Shown here in pieces: positions 11,505 through 23,101 of a DNA stretch of 64,000 bases. Made by a program: the position numbers and the translations under genes. A model generated the notes under the pieces. That model had not been told where the DNA came from, did no database searches, and saw only the letters and a program-made list of their open reading frames with translations. The first letter of the stretch is position 1; every line of letters starts with the position of its first letter. This DNA is from Eledone cirrhosa. Its lineage: Eukaryota > Mollusca > Cephalopoda > Octopoda > Eledonidae. Location of the stretch: positions 27,206,418 to 27,270,417 of the forward strand of contig OZ024759.1 of the NCBI GenBank assembly GCA_964016885.1, in the 5' to 3' direction.

Positions 11505-14500
11505 CAGAATTATTAGCCACAGGGGCAGAGATGTCCATAACATTACATGTCAGAATTTTTAGCCACAGGGGCAGAGATGTCCATAACATTACATGACAGA
11601 TTTATTAGCCACAGGGGCAGAGATGTCCATAACATTACATGTCAGAATTATTAGCCACAGGGGCAGAGATGTCCATAACATTACATGACAGGTTTATTAG
11701 CCACAGGGGCAGAGATGTCCATAACATTACATGTCAGATTTATTAGCCACAGGGGCAGAGATGTCCATAACATTACATGTCAAAATTATTAGCCACAGGG
11801 CCAGAGATGTCCATAACATTACATGACAGATTTATTAGCCACAGGGGCAGAGATGTCCATAACATTACATGACAGAATTATTAGCCACAGGGGCAGAGAT
11901 GTCCATAACATTACATGACAGAATTATTAGCCACAGGGGCAGAGATTTCCATAACATTACATGACAATTATTAGCCCCAAGGGCAGATATGTCCATAACA
12001 TTACATGACAGACTTTCATCTCGCGCTCTCTCTCTCTCGTTTCATCTCACGCTCTCTCTCTTCCTCTCTCTCGTTTCATCTCGCGTTCTCTCTCTTCCTC
12101 TCTCTCGTTTCATCTCGCTCTCTCTCTCGTTTCATCTCTGTCTTCCTCTCTCTCGTTCCATCTCTCTCTTCCTCTCTCTCGTTCCATCTCTCTCTTCCTC
12201 TCTCTCGTTTCATCTCTCTCTCTCGTTTCATCTCTATCTCCCTCGTTTCATCTGTCTCTCTCTCTGTCGTTTCATCTCCCTCTATCTCTCTCTCGCTCTC
12301 TCGTTTCATCTCTCTCTCCCTCTCGTTTCATCTCGCTCTCTCTCTCCTGTTTCATCTCGCTCTCTCTCTCCTGTTTCATCTCGCTCTCTACTCTCGTTTC
12401 CTCTCTCTCGTATCCTCTCTCTCGTTTCCTCTCTCTCTCGTTTCCTCTCTCTCTCGTTTCCTCTAGCTCTCACTCTATCGTTTCATCTCGCTCTCTCTCT
12501 CTCATTTCATCTCGCTCTCTCTCTCTCGTTTCATCTCGCTCTAATCTGTCTCGTTTCATTTCGCTCTCTCTCTCTCTCTCGTTTCATTTCGCTCTCTCTG
12601 TCTCGTTTCATCTCGCTCTCTCTCTCATTTCAACTCGCTCTCTCTCTCTCATTTCATCTCGCTCTCTCTCTCTCGTTTCATATCGCTCTCACTCTCTCAT
12701 TTCATCTCGCTCTCTCTCTCTCTCGTTTGATCTCGCTCTCACTCTCTCTTCCTCTCTCTCTCTTGTTTCAACACTCTAATCTCTCACTTGTTTCATCTCT
12801 CTCTTATCCCTCACTTGTTTCATCTCTCTCAGAATTATTAGCCACAGGGGCAGAGATATCCATAACATTACATGTCAGAATTATTAGCCACAGGGGCAGA
12901 GATGTCCATAACATTACATGACAGATTTATTAGCCACAGGGGCGGAGATGTCCATAACATTACATGACGAATTTATTAGCCACAGGGGCAGAGATGTCCA
13001 TAACATTACATGACAGAATTATTAGCCACAGGGGCAGAGATGTCCATAACATTACATGACAGAATTATTTGCCACAGGGGCAGAGATGTACATAACATTA
13101 CATGACAATTATTAGCCCCAAGGGCAGATATGTCCATAACATTACATGACAATTATTAGCCCCAAGGGCAGATATGTCCATAACATTACATGACAGACTT
13201 TCATCTCGCGCTCTCTCTCTTCCTCTCTCTCGTTTCATCTCGCTCTCTCTCTCTCGTTTCATCTCGCTCTCTCTCTCTCTCGTTTCATCTCGCGCTCTCT
13301 CTCTTCCTCTCTCTCGTTTCATCTCGCTCTCTCTCTCTCTCGTTTCATATCTCTCTTCCTCTCTCTCGTTCCATCTCTCTATTCCTCTCTCTCTCGTTTC
13401 ATCTAGCTATCACTCTCTCGTTTCATCTCCCTCTATCTCTCTCTCGCTCTCACGTTTCATCTCTCCCTCCCTCTCATTTCATCTCGCTCTCTCTCTCCGG
13501 TTTCATCTCGCTCTCTCTCTCTCCTGTTTCATCTTGCTCTCTACTCTCGTTTCCTCTCTCTCGTTTCCTCTCTCTCGTTTCCTCTCTCTCTCATTTCCTC
13601 TCTCTCTCGTTTCATCTAGCTCTCACTCTCTCGTTTCATCTCGCTCTCTCTGACTCGTTCCATCTCGCTCTCACTCTCTCGTTTCATCTCGCTCTCTCTC
13701 TCTCATTTCATCTCGCTCTCTCTCTCTCATTTCATCTCGATCTCTCTGTCTCGTTTCATCCCGCTCTCTCTGTCTCGTTTCATCTCGCTCTCTCTCTCTC
13801 ATTTCATCTCGCTCTCTCTCTCTCATTTCATCTCGCTCTCTCTCTCTCTCTCGTTTCATCTCACTCTCAATCTCTCATTTCATCTCGCTCTCTCTCTCTC
13901 ATTTCATCTCGCGCTCTCTCTCTTCCTCTCTCTCGTTTCATCTCGCGCTCTCTCTCTTCCTCTCTCTCATTTCATCTCGCTCTCTCTCTCTCGTTTCATC
14001 TTGCGCTCTCTCTCTTCCTCTCTCTCGTTTCATCTCGCTCTCTCTCTCTCATTTCATCTCGATCTCTCTGTCTCGTTTCATCCCGCTCTCTCTCTCTCGT
14101 TTCATCTCACTCTCAATCTCTCATTTCATCTCGCTCTCTCTCTCTCATTTCATCTCGCGCTCTCTCTCTTCCTCTCTCTCGTTTCATCTCGCGCTCTCTC
14201 TCTTCCTCTCTCTCATTTCATCTCGCTCTCTCTCTCTCATTTCATCTCGCGCTCTCTCTCTTCCTCTCTCTCGTTTCATCTCGCGCTCTCTCTCTTCCTC
14301 TCTCTCGTTTCATCTCGCTCTCTCTCTCTCTCTCGTTTCATCTTGCGCTCTCTCTCTTCCTCTCTCTCGTTTCATCTCGATCTCTCTCTGTCTCGTTTCA
14401 TCTCTGTCTTCCTCTCGCTCGTTCCATCTCTCTCTTCCTCTCTCTCGTTCCATCTCTCTCTTCCTCTCTCTCGTTTCATCTCTCTCTCTCGTTTCATCTC

Positions 14501-16985
14501 TGTCTTCCTCTCTCTCGTTCCATCTCCCTCTTCCTCTCTCTCGTTCCATCTCTCTCTTCCTCTCTCTCGTTTCATCTCTCTCTCTCGTTTCATCTCTATC
14601 TCCCGCGTTTCATCTGTCTCTCTCTCTGTCGTTTCATCTCCCTCTATCTCTCTCTCGCTCTCTCGTTTCATCTCTCTCTCCCTCTCGTTTCATCTCGCTC
14701 TCTCTCTCCTGTTTCATCTCGCTCTCTCTCTCCTGTTTCATCTCGCTCTCTCCTCTCGTTTCCTCTCTCTCGTTTCGTCTCTCTCGTTTCCTCTCTCTCT
14801 CGTTTCATCTAGCTCTCCCACTCTCGTTTCATCTCGCTCTCTCTGTCTCGTTCCATCTCGCTCTCACTCTCTCGTTTCATCTCGCTCTCTCTCTCTCATT
14901 TCATCTCGCTCTCTCTCTCTCATTTCATCTCGCTCTCTCTCTCTCGTTTCATCTCGCTCTCTCTGTCTCGTTTCATCTCGCTCTCGCTATCTCTGTCTCG
15001 TTTCATCCCGCTCTCTCTCTCTCATTTCATCTCGCTCTCTCTCTCTCATTTCATCTCGCTCTCTCTCTCTCTCTCGTTTCATCTCGCTCTCACTCTCTCA
15101 TTTCATCTCGCTCTCTCTCGTTTGATTTCGCTCTCACTCTCTCTTCCTCTCTCTCTCTTGTTTCAACACTCTAATCCCTCACTTGTTTCATCTCTCTCAG
15201 AATTATTAGCCACAGGGGCAGAGATGTCCATAACATTACATGTCAGAATTATTAGCCACAGGGGCAGAGATGTCCATAACATTACATGACAGATTTATTA
15301 GCCACAGGGGCAGAGATGTCCATAACATTACATGACGAATTTATTAGCCACAGGGTCAGAGATGTCCATAACATTACATGTCAGAATTATTAGCTACAGG
15401 GGCAGAGATGTCCATAACATTACATGTCAGAATTATTAGCCACAGGGGCAGAGATGTCCATAACATTACATGACAGATTTATTAGCCACAGGGGCAGAGA
15501 TGTCCGTAACATTAAATGACAGATTTATTAGCCACAGGGGCAGAGATTCCATAACATTACATGTCAGAATTATTAGCCACAGGGGCAGAGATTTCCATAA
15601 CATTACATGACAGAATTATTAGCCACAGGGGCAGAGATGTCCATAACATTACATGACAGAATTATTAGCCACAGGGGCAGAGATGTCCATAACATTACAT
15701 GACAATTATTAGCCCCAGGGGCAGATATGTCCATGACAGAGTTTCATCTCTCGCTCTCTCTCTTCCTCTCTCTCGTTTCATCTCGCTCTCTCTCTCGTTT
15801 CATCTCGCTCTCTCTCTCTCTCGTTTCACCTCTGTCTTCTTCTCTCTCGTTTCATCTCTCTCTTCCTCTCTCTCGTTCTATCTCTCTCTTCCTCTCTCTC
15901 GTTTCATCTCTCTCTCTCGTTTCATCTCTATATCCCTCGTTTCATCTGTCTCTCTCTCTGTCGTTTCATTTCCCTCTATCTCTCTCTCGCTCTCTCGTTT
16001 CATCTCTCTCTCCCTCTCGTTTCATCTCGCTCTCTCTCTCCTGTTTCATCTCGCTCTCTCTCTCCTGTTTCATCTCGCTCTCTACTCACGTTTCCTCTCT
16101 CTCGTTTCCTCTCTTTCTCGTTTCATCTCTCTCTCGTTTCATCTCTCTATGTCTCATTTCATCTCGCTCTCTCTCTCTCTCATTTCATCTCGTTCTCTCT
16201 CTCTCTCATTTCATCTCGCTCTCACTCTCTCGTTTCATCTCGCTCTCTCACTCTCGTTTCATCTCGCACTCTCTCTCTCGTTTCATCTCTCTCTCTCTCT
16301 CTCTCTCATTTCATCTCGCTCTCTGTCTCGTGTCATCTCGCTCTCTCTGTCTCTCGTTTCATCTCGCTCTCACTCTCTCGTTTCATCTCACTCTAACTCT
16401 CTCATTTCATCTCGCTCTCCCTGTCTCGTTTCATCTCGCTCCCACTCTCTCATTTCATCTCACTCTCTTTCTCTCATTTCATCTCGCTCTCTCGCTCTTG
16501 TTTCAACACTCTAATCCCTCACTTGTTTCATCTCTCTCTAATCCCTCACTTGTTTCATCTCTCTCTTGTTTCAATTCTTTCTCTCTCTCTCTCTCACTCT
16601 CTCTCTCTCTCTCTCTCTCTTTCTATCCCCTCTCTCTTTCTCTCCCCTCTCTCTGTTGTTTCATCCCTCACCCTCTTGTTTCATCCCCTTCTCTCCCTCT
16701 CTCTCTCTTCCCCTCTATCTCTATTCCTCTCTCTCATCCCCTCTCTCTCTCTTCCTCTCTCTCTCTTCCTCTCTCCCCTCACCCTCTTGTTTCAACTCTC
16801 TCCTCGTTTCAACTCTCTCCTCGTTTCAACTCTCTCCTCGTTTCAACTCTCTCCTCGTTTCAACTCTCTCTCTCTCCTCTCGTTTCAACTCTCTCTCTCT
16901 CCTCGTGTTTCAACCATCTCCTCTCTTGTTTCAACTCTCTCACCTCTCGTTTCAACTCTCTCTCTCTGTGTCTCCAATGTGTATA
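11505..16985. repeat. Satellite array 1, right arm (reverse complement of the left arm)
   Basis: From about 11505 the same 46-bp unit appears as its reverse complement (attattagccacaggggcag ... ataacattacatg). The simple repeat becomes ctctctctcgtttcatctcg, nearly pure pyrimidine on the + strand. The array decays into shorter cttgtttcaactctctc units from about 16500. The switch point lies in the motif ctaataaatcagaattattag. Confidence 0.95.
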
Positions 16986-17163
16986 CCGATATATATACCG
17001 AAGAATGTACATAAACACACATGCATACACGCATGTGTATATATATATACATACATGTGTCTCTCTCTCTCCCTATATATATGTACATATGTGTAAATAT
17101 GTACATACATATTAGTGTATATATATTGCTATCTATATGCATATTTGTATTAATTATACTGTA

Positions 17164-17335
17164 TGGTGAATTGGCAGTATCGGTAGAGGGTCTGACGCCA
17201 TGCTTTCCAGCATAGTTACGTCCCTTTACGATCCGAGGTCAACTTTGCCTTTCATCCTTACGGGGTCGATAAAATAAAGTACCAGTAATGTACTGGTTAA
17301 TTACTGACCTTGTGCCTAAAATAGAAACAATTATT
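17164..17335 (+). mobile_element. tRNA-derived SINE, family 1
   Basis: A divergent copy with a tggcagtatcggtagaggg head, a cggggtcgataaaataaagt body and a ccttgtgcctaaaatagaaa tail ending in attatta. About 20 bases of the B-box region are missing. It is duplicated in block B copy 2 at 33053. Confidence 0.88.
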
Positions 17336-17888
17336 AGTTCAAAGAGAAACCACCATCATAGAGAAACCACCGTCCTACCTGAAATATTATGTTATCATAT
17401 TAAATATTTCTTATACTGTCATGTTTTTTCTTTAAAACGATTGCATTTCAATAAAGTGAAGAAAACTATTATATACTGTTGTTATATCATTATACTTTAG
17501 TTTTAACTTATTATTTCTATGTGTATAAATATAATGTATGTAAGTGTGTTTGAAAATATATAATAATAATATGCATGTTTGAAGCAGGGTTCAACTGAAA
17601 TATCTACACCGGTAACTTAATTAGTGTTACACCTTAGGCATAAACTATTTGGCATTCTTTGAAGGAGGTACTAGGTTTTTCACTGTCTTAAATGGAGTAT
17701 ACACGCGCACACAATGCATATATATAAATTGTTTTTCTCTGTACAAAGAGATTGACATCATTTCTTAAATCATTATTTAGGGTTTTACAACAAAACATAT
17801 TGTATGTGTAATTATACAAATTGAATTTAAGTATTTATTTTAAAATTTTACATACACTTTAGTAGTATATATATATATATATATATAT
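17336..17888. other. AT-rich stretch, nothing recognised
   Basis: Part of block B. It has no coding frame of note and no recognised repeat apart from the (TA)n at 17863-17888, which marks the edge of the truncated Helitron copy. Confidence 0.5.
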
Positions 17889-18640
17889 TCATTTGTGATG
17901 CCATGCATTGTATTGTACACTTCGACATATGAATTACGTTCATGCAACACTTCTCTTATCATAGCCATTTTTTGTGGTGAGCAGTCATTATTTGTTGGTA
18001 CTAGGGCAGTGGATTGGCAGTATCGGTAGAGCGCCAGACACCATGCTTTACAGCATAGGGTTATGGCCATTTACGTTCTGGGTTCAAATCCCTCCAAGGT
18101 TGACTTGGTTTTCATCCTTATGAGGTCGATAGAATAAAGTACCAGTAATTGCTGGCCTTGTGCCAGAAACAATTATTTGGTTGTACTTCCAATCTGTGCT
18201 ACACACCTTCGTTCCCATCAATAATATATAACTGGCCATATTGTGGTGTATTTTCTGCAGGTTACAGAGATGGGGGTGTAGTGATATGTTTGACCCTGAA
18301 TATGAAAGCTATACGGGCCTCTGCCGGGTGGTAACACCAAATGAAGTGAAATAAATGTAGTTTTAATTGCAGATGTTTCTGTGAAATCAACTGCTTCCTG
18401 GCCTCTTTCAAAGAGATTTCTCAGTCTCTCAGGGTATATTTGCAATGGTGGCAACACAACCTTTCCTTTATTACAACAGTTACAATTTTCATTTCTAAAT
18501 TTCAAAGCTCCACAGTGATCACACGAAACATTCATATCACTAATATGAAATTCTTCTACATTTCCATTAATATTAATTGTTGGCCAATTTCTCTTACAAC
18601 GCTCATTATCCATTCTTCTCTGTCTGAATGTTTTCCATTC
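17889..18640 (-). pseudogene. Helitron N-terminal fragment with inserted SINE (block B copy 1)
   Basis: The minus strand encodes the same N-terminal Helitron pieces as 4860-5290 (CDHCGALKFRNENCNCCNKG, then LPPGRGPYSFHIQGQ). After the SINE come MAMIREVLHERNSYVEVYN. The fragment breaks at the (TA)n near 17888, so the Rep and helicase domains are absent. Here the first cysteine region is better preserved than in copy 1 of block A. Confidence 0.85.
18004..18171 (+). mobile_element. tRNA-derived SINE, family 1 (same insertion as 4643)
   Basis: Same flanks and same tail as the SINE at 4643, inside the same Helitron codon region. It is therefore a duplicate of one insertion event, not an independent one. 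Confidence 0.93.
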
Positions 18641-18825
18641 TGTTGTTTATTATGTATATAAATAGCTCTGTACAATACATAGAGCATTCTTCTTTTCTTT
18701 ACCTTTTCTATGGAAATACAAGAACAAACATGTAAATATATATATATATGTATATACATAAACAAGACTGTTATTGCTCCAACCAGTCTATTTACCTTTG
18801 ATAACTATCCTAAATATAAATACAC

Positions 18826-19210
18826 CTATACCATACATACATATATCATATATGTTTTTGATGCCGTGGTATAGCAGAGATAAGCAAGAAGAGAAAAGAA
18901 AATGAAAAGGAGAAAAAAAAAGAAGTAAGAAGTCGGGGGAGGGACAGACACTTCACCCCAGTCTAAGTGGTCCCTCAGCCGCAACCTGTGGAAGAAACTT
19001 AAAAGCGTTACCTCGGAGCAAGGCCAGAGACACCTGCTACAATAGTCGCCCCTCCTCATGAGGCTCCTGTCATCTTTCCTCCCGACTTTATGGAGGAAAT
19101 CAGCAGTACAGGGACCAAGTATGGCAGAGGTCTCAATGGAGTGGAAGAGGTGAGTCAGGCCTTGGTACTATCTTACTATCCTCTGCATTGCGGGGTGTGG
19201 AGCCTAGGTT
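18826..19210 (-). pseudogene. Transposon ORF relic, family not identified
   Basis: The minus strand carries GDYCSRCLWPCSEVTLLSFF followed by RLRLRDHLDWGEVS. Upstream on that strand the text is like HLFHSIETSAILGPC and ADFLHKVGR. This looks like the end of a retroelement reverse-transcriptase ORF, but I cannot name the family. Three near-identical copies (here, 21714-22100 and 29776-30150) result from the block C duplications, not from selection for coding. Confidence 0.35.
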
Positions 19211-19306
19211 TGTGGCTGTAGCTATATTTGAACTTTTATATGAAATTTCAGTTTTATATTTTTCACATCTTAAAACTTAATCTTAGTCTTTTGCAGCTCA
19301 TCTTGT

Positions 19307-19351
19307 TTCATCTCGCAGCACACGATTTGGGAACCACTGCTCTAGAGATAG
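19307..19351 (-). mobile_element. Possible hAT-type transposon end
   Basis: On the minus strand the sequence starts cagtggttcccaaatcgtgt and continues gctgcgagatgaaac, close to the terminal sequence of hAT elements. It abuts ctctagag, a plausible 8-bp hAT target. The other end and the duplicated target were not found, so only one end is supported. Also present at about 22190 and 30250. Confidence 0.45.
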
Positions 19352-19770
19352 AAAAAGTATATTTTATGCAGGGCTTCCCTGAGACATAAAAACTATTTCA
19401 AGAGATCGACATGGGTAGAAAGGTTGAGAAATGCTGCACAATGTTCTTTGGTTTTTGTTCACCTTTAAATAATCATGTATAAAATATCGGGTGTGCAAGA
19501 TTTCATGAAAAGGTATAACATTTTTTATGCTGGTCTTGCAGGGACTAGCTCCAATTGAGAGTTGTACCAATTCCCACTAAACTCGAAACTCCTGGACAAT
19601 ATATACATATCTTTATAAGTTCCTGTGTATTGTGTCGCTGTATAATGAAACATAAATATATACCATGCATGTCAGTCAGATTTGAACTCACTATATTTGG
19701 CGTTTTATAGACATAATTTGTTTGTTAAAACAATTGATTAAATAATAACTAAATAAAATTAATTCTACAA

Positions 19771-19848
19771 TCCTGGATAGGGAATGAACTTATAACTTCA
19801 TAATAGAAGCCATCTATTCGAGCAGTGTTGCCATCTAAGCCACCAGGT
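19771..19848 (-). repeat. tRNA-like (SINE-head) sequence
   Basis: The minus strand folds like a degenerate tRNA. The ends cctgg and ccagg pair, an A-box-like tggcttagatggc and a B-box-like aagttcattcc are present, and a cttc/gaag stem encloses a six-base loop. It is probably the head of a SINE from a family other than families 1 to 3. It lacks the features needed to call it a working tRNA gene. A second copy is at 22659-22736. Confidence 0.45.
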
Positions 19849-20229
19849 TACTTACAGAACTTCATTCAAATATAAAATATAAAATATATGCCAGACATAG
19901 TGAGTTCGAATCTGACTGATTAGTTGGTCATTGTCCCAGCCAACAGTTTAAATCGCCAACCAGTAGGTGACATCGACTAGGTTGGGAAAACTTGGTTAAG
20001 TAGCTCCAGTTATTGCTACGTTAGACATATTCAAGACTTATCGACACCGAATGGAAGAAAGGTAAAGTTGAACTCAGAGTAAAGAACAGGAAAAATACTG
20101 CAAAGAATTCTATCTGATGTTCTAACAATTCTACCAAATTACCTTATGTATATATATTTATATCTAGAGATAAGAAGAAAACTGAAAGAAAGAAAAGAAA
20201 AAAAATGAGACCTTATATGTAACCCATGT

Positions 20230-21200
20230 TACAACTCAATATATATATATTTGGGTTGTAACATATTCCCGCCGGTGAAATAAAAATTTTAATAGAAAAA
20301 CGGCGGGAATATATGTTACAACCCAATCTATATATATTTGAGTTGTAACATATATTCCCGCCGTTGAAATAAAAATTTTAATAGAAAAACGGCGGGAATA
20401 TATGTTACAATCCAATCTAGATATATTTGGGTTGTAACATATATTCCCGCCGTTGAAATAAAAATTTTAATAGAAAACCGGCGGGAATATATGTTACAAC
20501 CCAATCTATATATATTTGGGATGTAACATATATTCCCGCCGTTGAAATAAAAATTTTAATAGAAAAACGGCGGGAATATATGTTGCAACCCAATCTACAT
20601 ATATTTGGGTTGTAACATATATTCCCGCCGTTGAAATAAAAATTTTAATAGAAATACGGCGGGAATATATGTTACAACCCAATCTATATATGTTTGGGTT
20701 GTAACATATATTCCCGCCGTTTTTCTATTAAAATTTTTATTTCAACGGCGGGAATATATGTTACAATCCAAATATATATAGATTGGGTTGTAACATATAT
20801 TCCCGCCGTTTTTCTATTAAAATTTTTATTTCAACGGCGGGAATATATGTTACAACCCAAATATTTATAGATAGGGTTGTAACATATATTCCCGCCGTTT
20901 TTCTATTAAAATTTTTATTTCGACGGCGGGAATATGTTACAACCCAAATATATATAGATTGGGTTGTAACATATATTCCCGCCGTTTTTCTATTAAAATT
21001 TTTATTTCAACGGCGGGAATATATGTTACAACTCAAATATATATAGATTGGGTTGTAACATATATTCCCGCCGTTTTTCTATTAAAATATTTATTTCAAC
21101 GGCGGGAATATATGTTACAACCCAAAAATATGTAGATTGGGTTGTAACATATATTCTCGCCGTTTTTCTATTAAAATTTTTATTTCACCGGCGGGAATAT
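20230..21200. repeat. Array of about 11 hairpin units, 89 bp each, with an orientation switch
   Basis: Each unit is itself an inverted repeat. One arm reads gggttgtaacatatattccc then gccgtt, the other is its reverse complement, and the loop is about 24 nt of A/T. Starts at 20255, 20342, 20431, 20520 and 20608 give the period. Up to about 20700 the loop reads gaaataaaaattttaataga. From about 20715 it reads tctattaaaatttttatttc, its reverse complement. The arms look the same both ways, so only the loop shows the switch. Confidence 0.95.
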
Positions 21201-21257
21201 ATACCCTGAGAGACTGAGAAATGTCTTTCAAAGAGATTTCTCAGTCTCTCAGGGTAT
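21201..21257. repeat. Perfect 22-bp stem foldback at the array edge
   Basis: Positions 21201-21222 are the exact reverse complement of 21236-21257, with a 13-nt spacer. The right arm is the normal start of block C and the left arm is an inverted extra copy of it. The array border is therefore a small inverted duplication. Confidence 0.95.
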
Positions 21258-21475
21258 ATTTGCAATGGTGGCAACACAACCTTTCCTTTTTTACAACAGT
21301 TACAATTTTCATTTCTAAATTTCAAAGCTCCACAGTGATCACACGAAACATTCATATCACTAATATGAAATTCTTCTACATTTCCATTAATATTAATTGT
21401 TGGCCAATTTCTCTTACGACGCTCATTATCGATTCTTCTCTGTCTGAATGTTTTCCATTCTAAGTCTATTTGCAT
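21229..21475 (-). pseudogene. Helitron N-terminal fragment
   Basis: The minus strand from 21475 encodes the Helitron N-terminal cysteine region (CDHCGALKFRNENCNCC, then KVVLPPLQIYPERL) and is cut at the foldback. Everything downstream in the element is absent. Confidence 0.85.
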
Positions 21476-21576
21476 GGAATAATTATATTCTGTTGTTTAT
21501 TATGTAATTAAATAGCTCTGTACAATACATAGAGCATTCTTCTTTTCTTTACCTTTTCTATGGAAATACAAGAACA

Positions 21577-21639
<63 letters not shown>

Positions 21640-21713
21640 ATATACATAAACAAGACTGTTATTGCTCCAACCAGTCTATTTATCTTTGATAACTATCCTA
21701 GATATAAATACAC

Positions 21714-22100
21714 CTATACCATACATACATATATCATATATGTTTTTGATGCCGTGGTATAGCAGAGATAAGCAAGAAGAGAAAAGAAAATGAAAAGGAG
21801 AAAAAAAAAGAAGTAAGAAGTCGGGGGAGGGACAGACACTTCACCCCAGTCTAAGTGGTCCCTCAGCCGCAACCTGTGGAAGAAACGTAAAAGCGTTACC
21901 TCAGAGCAAGGCCAGAGACACCTGCAACAATAGTCGCCCCTCCTCATGAGGCTCCTGTCGTCTTTCCTCCCGACTTTATGAAGGAAATCAGCAGTACAGG
22001 GACCAAGTATGGCAGAGGTCTCAATGGAGTGGAAGAGGTGAGTCAGGCCTTGGTACTATCTTACTATCCTCTGCATTGCGGGGTGTGGAGCCTAGGTTTG
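21714..22100 (-). pseudogene. Transposon ORF relic (copy of 18826)
   Basis: Same minus-strand peptide text as at 18826, including CCRCLWPCSEVTLL, with a few substitutions. It is present because of the block C duplication. Confidence 0.35.
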
Positions 22101-22658
22101 TGGCTGTAGCTATATTTGAACTTTTATATGAAATTTCAGTTTTATTTTTTTCACATCATAAAACTTAATCTTAGTCTTTTGCAGCTCATCTTGTTTCATC
22201 TCGCAGCACACGATTTGGGAACCACTGCTCTAGAGATAGAAAAAGTATATTTTATGCAGGACTTCCCTGAGACATAAAAACTATGTCCAGAGATCGACAT
22301 GGGTAGAAAGGTTGAGAAATGCTGCACAATGTTCTTTGGTTTTTGTTCACCTTTAAATAATCATGTATAAAATATCGGGTGTGCAAGATTTCATGAAAAG
22401 GTATAACATTATTTATGCTGATCTTGCAGGGACTAGCTCCAATTGAGAGTTGTACCAATTCCCACTAAACTCGAAACTCCTGGACAATATATACATATCT
22501 TTATAAGTTCCTGTGTATTGTGTCGTTGTATAATGAAACATAAATACATACCATGCATGTCAGTCAGATTTGAACTCACTATATTTGGCGTTTTATAGAT
22601 ATAATTTGTTTGTTAAAACAATTGATTAAATAATAACTAAATAAAATTAATTCTACAA

Positions 22659-22736
22659 TCCTGGATAGGGAATGAACTTATAACTTCATAATAGAAGCCA
22701 TCTATTCGAGCAGTATTGCCATCTAAGCCACCAGGT
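22659..22736 (-). repeat. tRNA-like (SINE-head) sequence, copy 2
   Basis: Duplicate of 19771-19848 with a single obvious base change (agcagtattgcc for agcagtgttgcc). Confidence 0.45.
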
Positions 22737-23101
22737 TACTTACAGAACTTCATTCAAATATAAAATATATGCCAGACATAGTGAGTTCGAATCTGACTGA
22801 TTAGTTGGTCATTGTCCCAGCCAACAGTTTAAATCGCCAACCAGTAGGTGACATCGACTAGGTTGGGAAAACTTGGTTAAGTAGCTCCAGTTATTGCTAC
22901 GTTAGACATATTCAAGACTTATCGACACCGAATGGAAGAAAGGTAAAGTTGAACTCAGAGTAAAGAACTGGAAAAATACTGCAAAGAATTCTATCTGATG
23001 TTCTAACAATTCTACCAAATTACCTTATGTATATATATTTATATCTAGAGATAAGAAGAAAACTGAAAGAAAGAAAAATGAGACCCTATATGTAACCCAT
23101 G

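Larger units (their letters stand above)
15690..18415. repeat. Segmental duplication block B, copy 1
   Basis: This corresponds to 31690-34315. The shared order is the end of the pyrimidine array, a (TA/CA)n stretch near 17000-17150, a SINE, an AT-rich stretch of about 550 bp, a (TA)n, and the truncated N-terminal part of the Helitron with its SINE. The match ends at tttcaaagaga, after which this copy continues the Helitron and copy 2 changes to a new minisatellite. Confidence 0.9.
18409..20229. repeat. Segmental duplication block C, copy 1
   Basis: Matches 21229-23101 almost completely, and its first part also matches 29280-30635. It starts in the Helitron N-terminus (tttctcagtctctcagggta) and runs through a (TA)n, an RT-like relic, a hAT-like end and a tRNA-like sequence. 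Copies 1 and 2 both end at atatgtaacccatg, after which copy 1 enters the hairpin array. Confidence 0.9.
21229..23101. repeat. Segmental duplication block C, copy 2
   Basis: Near-identical to 18409-20229. The main differences are a longer (TA)n at 21580-21632, a Helitron segment that continues to the position of the lost bases at 18640, and small deletions such as one repeat of ataaaatat near 22760. It ends at the motif aacccatg, and unique sequence follows. Confidence 0.92.

Noticed and set aside
5574..16514. Many open frames of 150-540 codons rich in Ser, Leu and Arg, or Glu, Arg and Met on the other strand
   Set aside because: They are read-through of (CT)n and (GA)n satellite on both strands and in several frames at once, with no domain or start context.
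16885..17142. Frames rich in Tyr, Ile and Val over the TA/CA stretches
   Set aside because: They are simple (TATG)n and (CA)n repeats, not genes.
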